Source: Ixodes scapularis
Lineage: Eukaryota > Arthropoda > Arachnida > Ixodida > Ixodidae
Assembly (NCBI RefSeq): GCF_016920785.2
Contig: NW_024609839.1
Location: 22,073,085 to 22,137,084 of the forward strand
Length of the DNA stretch: 64,000 nt
Direction: 5' to 3'
Part shown: piece after piece, positions 59,801 to 64,000 of the stretch
Layout of the letters: each line of letters begins with the position of its first letter
Position numbering within the stretch: the first letter of the stretch is position 1
Program-made: the position numbers and the translations under genes
Notes under the pieces: generated by a model
The model's database searches: none
Told to the model about the DNA's origin: nothing
The model's input: only the letters and a program-made list of their open reading frames with translations

Positions 59801-60193
59801 AGAAGAAAATGAGAAATTTTAAATAAATTATGAAATGATTCCTAGATACAGAAAACGGGAGAGCAAACAAACACTGCGACATATTTGGGGGACACTAATT
59901 ATCACAATAAAACATGTCGGACGGCAAAAGGACTCTACGTTTGAAACGATTCCTTACCAGATAATCTGTAATACCAGAGTACGTTTTCCCTTATACGGGC
60001 CCTTTTGAGCCGTCATAGCTTTGCTTGAATGCACTTTAACGCACTCCTTTACTTATTGTCCTTACACGCTGGTCTTGGTTTGGGCTCAGGTTGCTTTGCC
60101 TACAATCAATTGTCAAAGGTGTATGGAACCTTACCTAGCGCATTTGTGTAAGGAATATACGCTGCATTGACTATGGCCGGATCCTCGAGAAAA
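23752..60193 (-). CDS. M13 (neprilysin/ECE-like) zinc metallopeptidase, 3' part of gene
   Basis: Seven minus-strand exons join in phase and give about 200 C-terminal residues of a family M13 peptidase: 60193-60135, 49308-49258, 45403-45273, 28813-28748, 26549-26448, 24995-24919, 23851-23752. M13 enzymes are usually type II membrane or secreted ectopeptidases that cleave small peptides. The expected catalytic elements are all present in order: HEITH (zinc ligands and catalytic glutamate), ENIAD (third ligand and aspartate), DPH followed six residues later by R (matching neprilysin His711 and Arg717), and a terminal Cys-Val-Leu-Trp. Introns reach 20 kb and are packed with transposable elements. 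The upstream domain, including any signal anchor, lies beyond the exons found here or outside the window. Conserved catalytic residues and clean splice phases argue for a working gene. The exact subfamily is not assigned. Confidence 0.88.
24500..24590. repeat. Hairpin with TGCCGCCATCTA arms
   Basis: Inverted arms of about 28 bp sharing GCCGCCATCTA and ACGGCGGCA around a short loop. Probably a small TIR element in the M13 intron. Confidence 0.6.
24919..24995 (-). CDS. M13 peptidase exon with catalytic DPH region
   Basis: The exon has 77 bases: acceptor with the tract CTCCTTTTCTCACAG, donor GTTAGC, start in phase 0, and two bases left at the end. It encodes MFCSKMTP and then STDPHTVPRH. The His of DPH corresponds to neprilysin His711 (transition-state stabilisation) and the split arginine codon at the junction to Arg717. 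The family usually has Trp-Cys where this has Phe-Cys. Confidence 0.9.
25990..26085 (+). repeat. tRNA-like SINE head
   Basis: A-box-like TAGATCAGTTGGTAGAGC (26012-26029) and B-box-like GTTCGATACC (26057-26066) at tRNA spacing. The tRNA stems are imperfect, so this is a SINE or tRNA pseudogene rather than a tRNA gene. Confidence 0.6.
26448..26549 (-). CDS. M13 peptidase exon with QLFF segment
   Basis: The exon has 102 bases (34 codons) between acceptor GTTACAG and donor GTAAGC, phase 0 on both sides. It encodes KLPGFESYSAEQLFFISF, matching the M13 block LPGL-x-QLFF-x-x-x-A that leads to the conserved Trp-Cys. Both splice sites and the open frame agree. Confidence 0.9.
26560..27420. other. Intronic AT-rich sequence, nothing recognised
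   Basis: M13 intron between the ENIAD and QLFF exons. No element ends or coding found. Confidence 0.45.
27430..27466. repeat. Solo terminal fragment of the CTATCGCGGACA Tc1-like family
   Basis: GTACTATCGCGGACAAAATG and the following bases match the terminus of the Tc1-like element at 37421-38874. No second end is nearby. Confidence 0.6.
27470..28740. other. Intronic AT-rich sequence, nothing recognised
   Basis: M13 intron. No repeats with ends, RNA genes or coding exons could be supported. Confidence 0.5.
28748..28813 (-). CDS. M13 peptidase exon with ENIAD motif
   Basis: The exon has 66 bases (22 codons), acceptor ATTACAG and donor GTAGTT, phase 0 on both sides. It encodes RENIADNGG followed by an Ala-Tyr pair. 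This is the M13 GENIAD element, whose glutamate is the third zinc ligand and whose aspartate positions the catalytic histidine. The usual glycine before ENIAD is replaced by arginine. The upstream intron is about 16.5 kb and contains both tandem arrays and three LTR or TIR elements. Confidence 0.9.
28820..30000. other. Intronic AT-rich sequence, nothing recognised
   Basis: Part of the long M13 intron before the tandem array. No supported feature. Confidence 0.5.
30003..30659. repeat. ~73-bp tandem repeat array A
   Basis: About eight diverged units with core TTAGGCTT...TAGTTCGGCTG...ATCTGGCA and GGGCCAAA-TCGCC. The phrase GTTCGGCTGTCATC recurs every 71-74 bp. The array continues at 35236-35275 after the LTR element, which inserted inside a unit. 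Confidence 0.85.
30660..30823 (-). repeat. LTR (3' in element orientation)
   Basis: 164 bp, TG...CA ends, 163 of 164 identical to the partner at 35072. Confidence 0.95.
30824..30842 (-). promoter_or_regulatory. Polypurine tract
   Basis: The minus strand reads GAGTTGAGGGGGAGGAG directly before the 3' LTR. Confidence 0.8.
30851..35024 (-). pseudogene. Gag-Pol polyprotein, Ty3/Gypsy (Mag-like)
   Basis: One long frame of about 1,390 codons, broken once by a 1-base shift near 32945-32956. In order: Gag capsid-like region, two zinc knuckles (CFRCGGKHRESTC and CFKCRQRGHISRLC, CX2CX3HX4C and CX2CX4HX4C), protease ELDTGAVFSV, RT with ICGDFKLTVNQ and YFDDILV, RNase H with CCDASPYGVGAVL and the RPGVNLGNADGLSRL exit, and integrase with a CIICQVH zinc end, HVDFGGPF, VSDNCPAF and HPASNGAAERVV (DDE triad). 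The double knuckle and single fused frame suggest the Mag lineage. No env follows. A single frameshift could be a sequencing error or a young mutation. Confidence 0.93.
35052..35069 (-). promoter_or_regulatory. Primer binding site
   Basis: The minus strand reads TGGCGACGAGGTTAAGAC two bases after the 5' LTR. The priming tRNA is not assigned. Confidence 0.6.
35072..35235 (-). repeat. LTR (5' in element orientation)
   Basis: 164 bp, the partner of 30660-30823. Confidence 0.95.
35241..35505. other. Sequence between array A and MITE
   Basis: The first 35 bases are the end of the tandem array. The rest is AT-rich with nothing recognised. Confidence 0.4.
35509..35817. mobile_element. PIF/Harbinger-like MITE
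   Basis: Ends AGGCGCGTTCACAC and inverted GTGTGAATGCGCCT, with TTA at 35506-35508 and 35818-35820. A 3-bp TTA/TAA duplication is the Harbinger pattern. 309 bp, no coding capacity. Confidence 0.75.
36200..36452 (+). pseudogene. Penelope-like GIY-YIG endonuclease fragment
   Basis: The frame reads RYIEQTGRCLNNRLLEHQMD and then HPIVIHGRKCPGCAPNF. This matches the C-terminal part of Penelope-like GIY-YIG domains (Y-I-G-Q-T-G-R-C-L-N-x-R-L, then the His-Cys-x2-Cys region). No RT is nearby. Confidence 0.65.
36453..37418. other. No gene recognised
   Basis: Mixed composition. AATAAA occurs at about 37339 in a context (TAATAAACTTCT) also seen at 23035. Nothing else is supported. Confidence 0.35.
37421..38874. 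mobile_element. Tc1-like element with 155-bp terminal inverted repeats
   Basis: Arms 37421-37575 and 38720-38874 have equal length and begin CTATCGCGGACAATATGAGC. TA dinucleotides flank both ends (37419-37420, 38875-38876), the Tc1/mariner target. The interior holds the C-terminal part of a Tc1-like transposase on the minus strand. The N-terminal half is missing, so it is a deletion derivative. Long arms resemble IR/DR-type Tc1 elements. Confidence 0.88.
38315..38575 (-). pseudogene. Tc1-like transposase, C-terminal remnant
   Basis: The minus strand reads LPWPPK, then after a frame change ADLNIIENIWRRMK (the catalytic Glu region of the DDE domain), then a conserved tail LYDFLPDRRRAVV and MTRH before the stop. 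Matches the Tc1 consensus PDLNPIENIW and the LP-R--AV tail. About 80 residues of a normal ~340 remain. Confidence 0.82.
39107..39637 (+). repeat. 5' LTR containing a MITE
   Basis: Starts TGCCAC and ends GTGACA. Subtracting the 266-bp insertion and its 4-bp duplication leaves exactly 261 bp, the length of the 3' LTR. Confidence 0.93.
39142..39405. mobile_element. 264-bp MITE in the 5' LTR, CCAGAGCCGT family
   Basis: Perfect 31-bp inverted ends starting CCAGAGCCGTTTATACTG, one extra base each side, and an ACAG duplication (39137-39140, 39407-39410). Absent from the 3' LTR, so it arrived after the retroelement. The ends are like those of 4081-4627. Confidence 0.92.
39643..39659 (+). promoter_or_regulatory. 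Primer binding site, tRNA-Ala-like
   Basis: TGGTGGAGGTGCGGGGT, five bases after the LTR. The first 12 bases match the complement of an Ala tRNA 3' end (…GCACCTCCACCA). Confidence 0.6.
39672..41054 (+). CDS. Gag of the 39-kb Gypsy element
   Basis: 460 codons from the first in-frame ATG after the PBS. A Retrotrans_gag-type capsid domain spans roughly residues 70-230 (FHGDLYEDAEDWVEHFDRVA, VYFSLEDAARVWFEN, then the QARTQHPNEGVVAYVEEM region). A zinc knuckle CYHCGEAGHVYRQC lies near residue 375. The tail is basic and Ser/Arg-Pro-rich. The frame is intact. It ends in TAA immediately after a GGGAAAC slippery heptamer, through which Pol would be made as a fusion. Gag alone would form particles that package the RNA. 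Confidence 0.9.
   Translation: MLTSSTSSNTRDPSPARDAHIEGSTSLSADVRLSRRQQGLPAEFGLFSDKASARTETSGTGIMSSPAAPSQIAFQVPRTPKAFHGDLYEDAEDWVEHFDRVAILNGWDDSLKLRNVYFSLEDAARVWFENRETSFTSWDEFKSQLLRTFANAQRKERAEQLLQARTQHPNEGVVAYVEEMIRLFRRANPIMTEEKKVRHLMKGVKQDLFGGLVRNPPSTVAEFVAEASTIEKTLQMRSRLYERQMPTASQDHLVTAFGSTSDVLRELIRGVVREELRKLQTPVLQPTVAPVSAIIREEVQNALGITPVQEEASEQRTLSYAAAVRNSAPLIYFSRQAPPYPRPTRQFTRRPSEQRPPTRKTEVWRTSDHRPLCYHCGEAGHVYRQCPYRQMGLRGFSPDAPRPRYDQRPPEIEDYLNQPAGASADRRQSRSPSPRRHEYSGRRSSPDAPRARSPSPRRGN
41045..41051 (+). promoter_or_regulatory. -1 ribosomal frameshift site GGGAAAC
   Basis: The heptamer sits as G GGA AAC in the Gag frame, directly before TAA at 41052. A -1 slip moves reading into the protease frame, which is open across the site. 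It matches the X XXY YYZ rule. Confidence 0.75.
41048..42256 (+). pseudogene. Pro-Pol of the 39-kb Gypsy element, truncated in RT
   Basis: The frame lies -1 to Gag. Retropepsin ALVDTGADYSVLS (active Asp) and VILGMDFL (flap-distal GMD motif) are followed by the linker and the beginning of RT, SPWASPVVLVRKKDGTLR. At about 42171 the sequence jumps to the 3' end of the element (the polypurine tract), so the remaining RT, RNase H and integrase are deleted. The last ~28 codons are a read-through into non-coding and LTR sequence. Confidence 0.9.
42195..42209 (+). promoter_or_regulatory. Polypurine tract
   Basis: GGAAGGGGAGGGCA directly before the 3' LTR. Confidence 0.8.
42210..42470 (+). repeat. 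3' LTR
   Basis: 261 bp, with two related sub-repeats beginning CAGTGCCAC. Followed by ATAT. Confidence 0.93.
42555..44055. repeat. ~104-bp tandem repeat array B
   Basis: About eleven to twelve units. The phrase TTATGGCTCAAGTATGGCAC recurs at 100-111 bp steps (42688, 42799, 42891, 42998, 43102, 43205, 43311, 43414, 43514, 43619, 43722). The rest of the unit is GGCGGACCAGAGAAACGCC and AAACTTTGGCATG. Apparent open frames of about 100 codons here only reflect the repeat. The last stretch ends GTGCTACCTGGGTGTAAG. Confidence 0.92.
44060..45265. other. Intronic AT-rich sequence, nothing recognised
   Basis: M13 intron. No supported feature. Confidence 0.5.
45273..45403 (-). CDS. M13 peptidase exon, DWW segment
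   Basis: The exon has 131 bases between acceptor TTTACAG and donor GTACGT. It completes a glycine codon and then encodes 43 residues including DTGKLHDWW and KKFESQAHCF, the classic M13 stretch after HExxH (in neprilysin the DWW block followed by the FKEQSQC region with a conserved cysteine). It ends in phase 0, matching the next exon at 28813. The intron upstream of it (45404-49257) contains LINE and Gag debris. Confidence 0.9.
45410..47515. other. Intronic AT-rich sequence
   Basis: No gene recognised. An AT-only low-complexity stretch (ATAAT repeats) lies at 46818-46885. A 73-codon frame at 45500-45721 has no recognisable domain. Confidence 0.45.
47525..48175 (-). pseudogene. LINE reverse transcriptase remnant, thumb and C-terminus
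   Basis: The minus strand begins FQKDTYRLMKWFEYNSLKIN and FLHSSSCTSRRCTPV, which is RT palm-thumb sequence of tick LINEs. It then continues in broken frames (AYSILRYEIPIIGGCSDLW) to a C-terminal tail. Frameshifts and stops make it a pseudogene. Clade not assigned. Confidence 0.7.
48440..48835 (+). pseudogene. Ty3/Gypsy Gag fragment
   Basis: Frames read ERFSFYCEANGVEEPSNRKA and LLLTICGAKAYEAI, then VDKLMTLLLKHHDTRPSEP. This is the capsid part of K02A2.6-like Gypsy Gag (the LTLCG-x-x-x-Y block). A PBS-like TGGTGACGAGG precedes it at about 48411. No LTRs found. Confidence 0.65.
49258..49308 (-). CDS. M13 peptidase exon with HExxH zinc motif
   Basis: The exon encodes a stretch with AHEITHGLD, the gluzincin HExxH motif: two histidines bind zinc and the glutamate activates water. 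Canonical M13 enzymes have GHEITHGFD, so Gly to Ala before the motif and Phe to Leu after it are notable. The donor GTAAGT is strong. The acceptor placed here (GGGAG before 49308) is weak, with a purine-rich tract, but it is the choice that keeps phase with the 60-kb exon and the correct spacing. Using CACAG farther upstream would put a stop codon in frame. The end leaves one base that joins GC of the next exon to make glycine. Confidence 0.82.
49556..49760 (+). repeat. 5' LTR of the BEL element, 5'-truncated
   Basis: Shares TTTCTTGAGTGAAAA, CGAAACGCACACCGA and CCTCAACGGATCACAACG with 54955-55146. Ends TTTAACA. Confidence 0.75.
49767..49784 (+). promoter_or_regulatory. Primer binding site of the BEL element
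   Basis: TGGTGCCGAAACTCAGGA, six bases after the left LTR. Priming tRNA not assigned. Confidence 0.6.
49837..51800 (+). pseudogene. BEL/Pao Gag remnant
   Basis: The N-terminal part before the MITE reads MEKLQEEARSSLIRDYK and a LKEKLLRMLD segment. After the MITE it reads LPKFNRELAEWQTFWDKI, KYLKARLVSRAEAVIKGI and NDHLTHLLNVK, the DUF1759-type BEL Gag. Near 51650-51790 two knuckle-like cysteine groups (CSSKEQ, CFRCTK) remain. Several frameshifts and stops. Confidence 0.85.
50142..50880. mobile_element. MITE, GAGTTTTAGAATA family
   Basis: Inverted ends AGAGAGTTTTAGAATAGCG and CGTTATTCTAAAACTCC, with CTAAT at 50137-50141 and 50881-50885. Many GCGTACGC and GCGCTA palindromes lie at both ends. 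739 bp, inserted in BEL gag. The TAA core of the duplication would fit a Harbinger-type origin. Confidence 0.75.
51880..52560 (+). pseudogene. BEL/Pao protease remnant and linker
   Basis: LLQTAMVRASGQTETSLRAL followed by IDGVKQRTSIRRDTSERLG is the BEL aspartic protease (active Asp in LIDG; family usually LIDGGSQ). After a frame change ILIGADYHWRATTGN and WSLQGPI follow, as in BEL polyproteins before RT. Degenerate. Confidence 0.82.
52560..53735 (+). other. Unassigned BEL-internal region with repeated phrases
   Basis: A phrase encoding SRPFDYFRRPV or close variants occurs three times (near 52905, 53170, 53385), spaced 215-265 bp and followed by VQVLSGEK-like sequence. AGGCCTATCAAGG recurs near 52547 and 52627. 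Frames are broken. Function unknown; possibly a repetitive, charged domain of the original polyprotein. Confidence 0.4.
53740..54340 (-). pseudogene. LINE 3' end (RNase H to C-terminal Cys/His region and tail)
   Basis: The minus strand encodes EVLLYRLRIGNTRLTH, then CDNCGKAVTVLHILWHC, the C-terminal CCHC region of I/Jockey-type LINEs. A 3' UTR ends in ATCAATCAATCA repeats (plus-strand TTGATTGATTGATT at 53747-53760). The 5' end is truncated, typical of LINE insertion. Confidence 0.8.
54341..54650 (+). other. Acidic coding-like remnant before the BEL 3' LTR
   Basis: Reads DEDIPLTIASTEDTSSDSSE in a partly open frame, rich in Asp, Glu and Ser. No family recognised. Confidence 0.3.
54652..55146 (+). 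repeat. 3' LTR of the BEL element
   Basis: Starts TGTACTTAAATG after the purine tract AGGAGGAGATAGTGAAGGG. The 3' portion matches the left LTR. Confidence 0.7.
55150..56600. other. AT-rich intronic sequence, nothing recognised
   Basis: No supported coding, RNA or repeat boundaries. Confidence 0.5.
56611..56953 (-). repeat. LTR (3' in element orientation)
   Basis: 343 bp. On the minus strand begins TGTGAGAATC and ends CATCTTCAC. Confidence 0.93.
57192..59024 (-). pseudogene. Gag with zinc knuckle and acidic tandem repeats
   Basis: A frame of about 610 codons with one TAA at 58815-58817; the main open part is 515 codons from ATG 58739. In order: N-terminal region, a coiled coil spanning the stop (IEKEIELIRE, then ERLLRLELELEHLRSE), a capsid-like domain (RFSRLMKGVLTPMPSSDL and VPERLRGYLVRPYF), a zinc knuckle CFKCKELGHLSREC, then about seven repeats of 25-30 residues with core LPGRQASRRAEDD followed by an acidic VDDDE segment, and a basic tail. 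I know no Gag family with this repeat domain. The stop sits between coiled coil and capsid and may be recent damage. Confidence 0.85.
59323..59340 (-). promoter_or_regulatory. Primer binding site, tRNA-Ser-like
   Basis: The minus strand reads TGGCGCAGTCGACAGGAT directly after the LTR. It is close to the Ser-tRNA PBS of insect 17.6/297-type Gypsy elements. Confidence 0.65.
59341..59683 (-). repeat. LTR (5' in element orientation)
   Basis: 343 bp, partner of 56611-56953. Confidence 0.93.
60135..60193 (-). CDS. M13 peptidase exon preceding the HExxH exon
   Basis: The minus strand reads a pyrimidine-rich acceptor ending CTTCCAG, 59 bases, then the donor GTAAGG. One leading and one trailing base flank 19 codons reading FLEDPAIVNAAYIPYTNAL. 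This fits the segment before the zinc-binding helix, where M13 enzymes have a Pro- and Asn-containing stretch ending in N-Y-G or similar. The trailing base completes a codon with the next exon. The spacing from the Asn near its end to the first His of HEITH equals that of neprilysin. The residues are less conserved than in the other exons, so this exon is less certain. Confidence 0.68.
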
Positions 60194-60560
60194 CTGGAAG
60201 CGAAAAGACAAGAACACAGTCTTATGCACTTTTGAAACGGGATGTTAAAGGGTTGAAGACAAGGCATGAATAAAATATGCTATAGCTATACTGCTGGGAC
60301 CTATAGGGTGTCGCGATACGTTTGCTCGAATTCCTCTCTAAGTGGCGCATTAGTTTCGTAGATAAATTGATTTATTCTCGTGGCTTTCGAATCGAACCCC
60401 ATTCGCGAAGGCCGCCATGTTCAGTATGTCGGTGAGGTACATTTCTTGCTGTCCCTGGCGGCGCGCCATTCCCTTGCACGCACTCGCGGCATCTCGCGCT
60501 CTAGCTCCCTCGATTACCTTCCGCGTTTCAAGCACGAGGTTCCGAGATAATGACGTCTAA

Positions 60561-61066
60561 ATGCTGTATCACATGCTGCGATTCTCGTTCAAAATCGTTG
60601 CGATTTGCAGTAACTGCGCGACTAAATGACAGTCGTACTGTCGCAGCGGCTCTGCGACTGGTTTCCACCAAGTTGGTATTTTGTCGCAGAGTCGGTGTGA
60701 TCGCTTTCTCGCTAACCAGCCGTTAATTAGCCAGCTTTCGTCCGCGATAGCTCAGTATTAAAAAACAAATTTAGACACCTAAACGGTCTTGGTTTCATAC
60801 TTAATTATTATAAACTTCTAGTTATAGATTGTGCTTCTAAAGCATTTGTTTGTTTATTAAGACGTTTTTGTTGTCTTTTAGGCAAAGTCAAATGTGTCTT
60901 GTCCCTTTCCGTTGCAACTAACCTTGGGTAGAAGAGCCGGCCGCGCCGACAAAAATCGCGTGGTTGTTGGAGCATGTCAGACCAAACATTGCGATCGCAG
61001 TCGCTGCGTCGGCTGTCGCACGGATTTTTTTTTTTTTTTGCACAGTCGCAGCATGTGAAACAGGCT
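60561..61066. mobile_element. PIF/Harbinger-like MITE
   Basis: Inverted ends share CTGT(A/T)TCACATGCTGCGA. TAA lies at 60558-60560 and 61067-61069, a Harbinger-type duplication. 506 bp with CTGCGAC/GTCGCAG words near both ends and a T-tract. No coding capacity. Confidence 0.75.
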
Positions 61067-61069
61067 TAA

Positions 61070-64000
61070 GGGATATCTCTCACTTGGTCAGGGTCTTCTA
61101 GTTCCCACATGTGTGAAACCGATCCCAGCAGCGATGAGCGCTATTTTTTATAAAGAGTCTTTTGAAGCTGGTCATTTTTACATCGAGCAGCTGGTGACAA
61201 GCTCCAGCAACCACGACGAGATCGTCACGAACGAACTCGCCATGGTTCGCGTGTCAGTGTACTCGACTTTGAAATATTCCACACACAAAGCATCTCGTAC
61301 GACGAGGCACAGCCACGGCGCCCGACTACACGCTTCTACGCCTTCCGGCGCGTAGGATTTTTCGAAACCGGGAGATCGAAACTGGCGGCTGCCTTGTACA
61401 TTCCAACCCACCGCACAGCAAACTTTGCTCAGCATTTGGAACTTCTTTCGCGTTGGGAGCTGCTCATTCGATTGTAGAGAAAACCGGTGAGCCGTGGCGC
61501 CGAGGTCGAAGGACCGAGGGCAGGCCAGCCAGGTGCACACGCACGTCGGGAGGAAGGTCAAAGGACAAGGGGGAGGCAGAAGCGTTGGAAGATCTAGCTT
61601 GTAGCATGGCAAGCTTGGGAGAGCAGGGGGGCATGAGGAAGCCAAGAATGTGAGCGCGTTTAACTACATGCCGTGACCACGTTGTTAATAGACACCATAG
61701 TGCGGCTAACTTGCGCAGCGACACCAGAGTTGCACCAGAGTTGACTGGTCGCCATACGAAACTTATAAACTTTCGTAAATTGATTTTGCAATTACTGGAG
61801 TTCTAACAATCACAAACCTGGTGTATACACTAAGAAACCTACGAGCATTTTATTTCAAATTGGAATAAAAAATAAAAACATAAACGGGCAATAAAAGCGT
61901 TAAACGCGTAAAACAAATGGGTAAAAAATACCAGTTCACCCTTCGTGTCCTACCCCTTTTACCAGAAATATCAGTTTTATTGGTTGACGAAGTTTTCGGG
62001 CTAATTGCAACAAGCCATAAAAAAGAGTTGTGGAGTTTACCCGCATTTGGGGGGAACCTCAAATATTTTGTTTTGCATACGTCGCGGAGAAATTTACTGT
62101 CTTGAGTAAAGTTCATTGCGGGAACAATTTCAGCTTTTTCATTTTAATGGCCAACTGAGGTAAAGTACATTTTGCATATATAGTAATTTAAATGGATAGT
62201 ATAAATTGAGAGTAGAATGATTTACGTTTAATTTATACACTAACTTTGTACAATATAATGCGACCTGGTGGTTGTGTAGAGCTTCGTGCACTCCAGAACT
62301 TTAGACAAAAAGTAAAATTAGGCATATTAAGCAAAGAAAACCTGGCGCGTGACTTTTTAGGTAATACTACTCGTTTTTTCTTCAAAGGTGCAACGCTATA
62401 TTCATACCCAAAAGATATTCTCAGCGGTCGAAATTTAGAAATGAGGCTGGTGATCGAGTTTCACCCTTTACAATCTTGGTGGTATTTTACAATTTTGTAT
62501 TTGCGACGATAGGTTTTGATGGTACCACGTTACGGGCACCCACCTGTGCGGAACTGGAAGGGTGTTAGCAAATGACGCGCTATTCAAGGCACGGTGTGGC
62601 TATGTTAATTCGCATCTAGGCCAATTATCAACAGTTTATTTATTTAAAACACCGTGTATGACGTTTTAGTAACTGATTTTTCTAATGAATCAGAGCGCCG
62701 CGAATTTGCTGTTTATATTTTTAAAAATATTTAAAAAAAACTTTGCAATGTTCAAAAACAAGCCCGGACCTTCAAATTACAGCTTGCGCGGCGTGCGTCA
62801 AGGCCATTCACAATCTCTTTCATTCTTGTTTTTTTTTCGGATCTGTAGAGGCTGCTGTAGAAAAAGCATTTGCATTCACCAGAGGAAATGACGTGCTGAT
62901 GTCATAGCTATGCTCACGCGCACAATTATGTTGCAAAGCACCGCATACTTGTTCTAGCCACATTGGGCTTGCCGATACCAACTCTTCTGTCCAAGTGTGA
63001 TTCGACAGTTGCTGAGTTGCTTGTCAGCAACTGACGCTTAGAACCTCCCATATCGAAAAAGTGACAAACAAGTGTGTTACATCGCTACTTGCTTAAAGGA
63101 AAAGCAGAAATTTTCACAAACTCCTAAATTGTTGGACGTGGCCCGGCAAATTCAGGTGATTCATTAATTTCTTCTGTTCAAGTTTAACTAAGAATTGTTT
63201 ACAAGTTTAAAATCACTCGATAAAATGCAAATCACGCCGTATGCACATTGGGGTCCGCAAAATTAAGCATACAGACGATAGTAATTCACAGCAGGTGTAT
63301 ACATAATTTTTGGAGACCCTGAAGTGTCACTGACGTATTACAATTGAGACTTTGATCGCGAGGGGGTCTCACATGTTTCCCGTTGACTGAGCGAATAAGC
63401 AGGTATTTATATGAAACGACTCTAGAATACCTCTTTTGCCTGCCAGGTATTATTAGGAAATGTTTGTTTAGTGGTTTACAAAATAAAAAAATGAACTTGG
63501 AATTAATAAGAAACCAGCACTTACAAAATACATTGGAACCAACAGGATAAACGAAGACGCTTTCCCTAGAGTGTTGAGTACACACGTGAGAGGTTCTCTA
63601 ATTTCGCTTTCCTATTTTCGATTTTATGAGACATTATTTTCTCAGTTTTATTTTGTTCGAATTATAATAAACAAATATACCCTATTCGCCGAGGCGGATG
63701 TAGTGGGTTAAAGCAGAAGTCTATCAACATATATGCATCATTTGAAGAAGTATTTTAGTGCAAGAAAACAAACGACGCCATTTTTACCCAGTTGTGCTGC
63801 ACTTCAGCCAGGCTCACACACGCTGAGCAGACTACTCAGTGAAACCGTGCACAATTTCTACCGAGGCCTGATGTAAGACCATTCAATACAAGGTGAAAGC
63901 CAACTGGCGCCCGCGGATATTTCGCCGCTCACAATATTAATGGCCTTCAAAAGCATGCAAGGTGGCGCTGTCCTGGAGTCACCCTAATAACGAGGCTCAT
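61070..64000. other. No supported feature
   Basis: Mostly AT-rich with a GC-richer part at 61100-61650. Short open frames have no recognisable domains. Upstream exons of the M13 gene might lie here, but none could be phased. Confidence 0.4.

Noticed and set aside
61113..61645. Frames on both strands in a GC-richer patch (80 and 155 codons)
   Set aside because: No family similarity, no splice or promoter context; the longer one is Cys/Pro/Leu-rich low complexity.
63522..63600. Possible further M13 exon on the minus strand (between an ATTAG acceptor and a GTAAGT donor)
   Set aside because: One frame looks M13-like (RESVFVYPVG), but none of the open frames leaves the two bases required by the exon at 60193, so the join fails. 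Not annotated as coding.

Overview
This window looks like repeat-dense intergenic and intronic DNA from an arthropod, most likely a hard tick. Evidence for an animal nuclear genome: spliced exons with GT-AG borders, a CR1-type LINE whose ORF1 carries an esterase-like domain, Ty3/Gypsy and BEL/Pao retroelements, Penelope-like fragments, and many short TIR elements. The tick assignment rests on recognising the LINE protein family and is an inference.

The one host gene I can support is on the minus strand. It is the 3' part of an M13 (neprilysin/ECE-like) zinc metallopeptidase gene. Seven phase-consistent coding exons run from 60193 down to the stop codon at 23752 and encode about the last 200 residues, including HEITH, ENIAD, the DPH catalytic region and the CxxW-type carboxyl end. 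Almost everything between 24 kb and 60 kb lies in its introns. The upstream exons are not confidently found.

Layout: 1-6430 is a decayed Ty3/Gypsy element broken by a hAT-type MITE, a 15-bp-repeat element and two TIR elements. 6500-7190 is a LINE endonuclease remnant. 7240-16410 is a CR1-like LINE split by an LTR element (10750-15267), itself split by a TIR transposon (12556-14299). 16.4-23.5 kb holds tRNA-like SINE pieces, fold-backs, Penelope fragments and a 2.5-kb element with AAACGGGT clusters. 23.7-30 kb holds four M13 exons in AT-rich introns. 30.0-35.3 kb is a ~73-bp tandem array split by a young, nearly intact Ty3/Gypsy element. 35.5-38.9 kb holds a Harbinger-like MITE, a Penelope fragment and a Tc1-like deletion derivative. 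39.1-42.5 kb is a deleted Gypsy element with a textbook -1 frameshift heptamer. 42.55-44.05 kb is a ~104-bp tandem array related to the first one. 45.2-49.3 kb has two M13 exons plus LINE and Gag debris. 49.5-55.15 kb is a BEL/Pao remnant holding a MITE and a LINE tail. 56.6-59.7 kb is a Gag-only LTR element with an acidic repeat domain. 60.1 kb has an M13 exon and 60.56-61.07 kb a Harbinger-like MITE. The remainder to 64 kb shows no supported gene.

Nothing resembles an operon, CRISPR array or prokaryotic system. The most unusual items are the Gag-only element with tandem acidic repeats, the extra zinc-finger-like ORF downstream of integrase in the 10.75-15.27 kb element, the GGGAAAC frameshift site, and two diverged satellite arrays sharing half a unit inside one intron.
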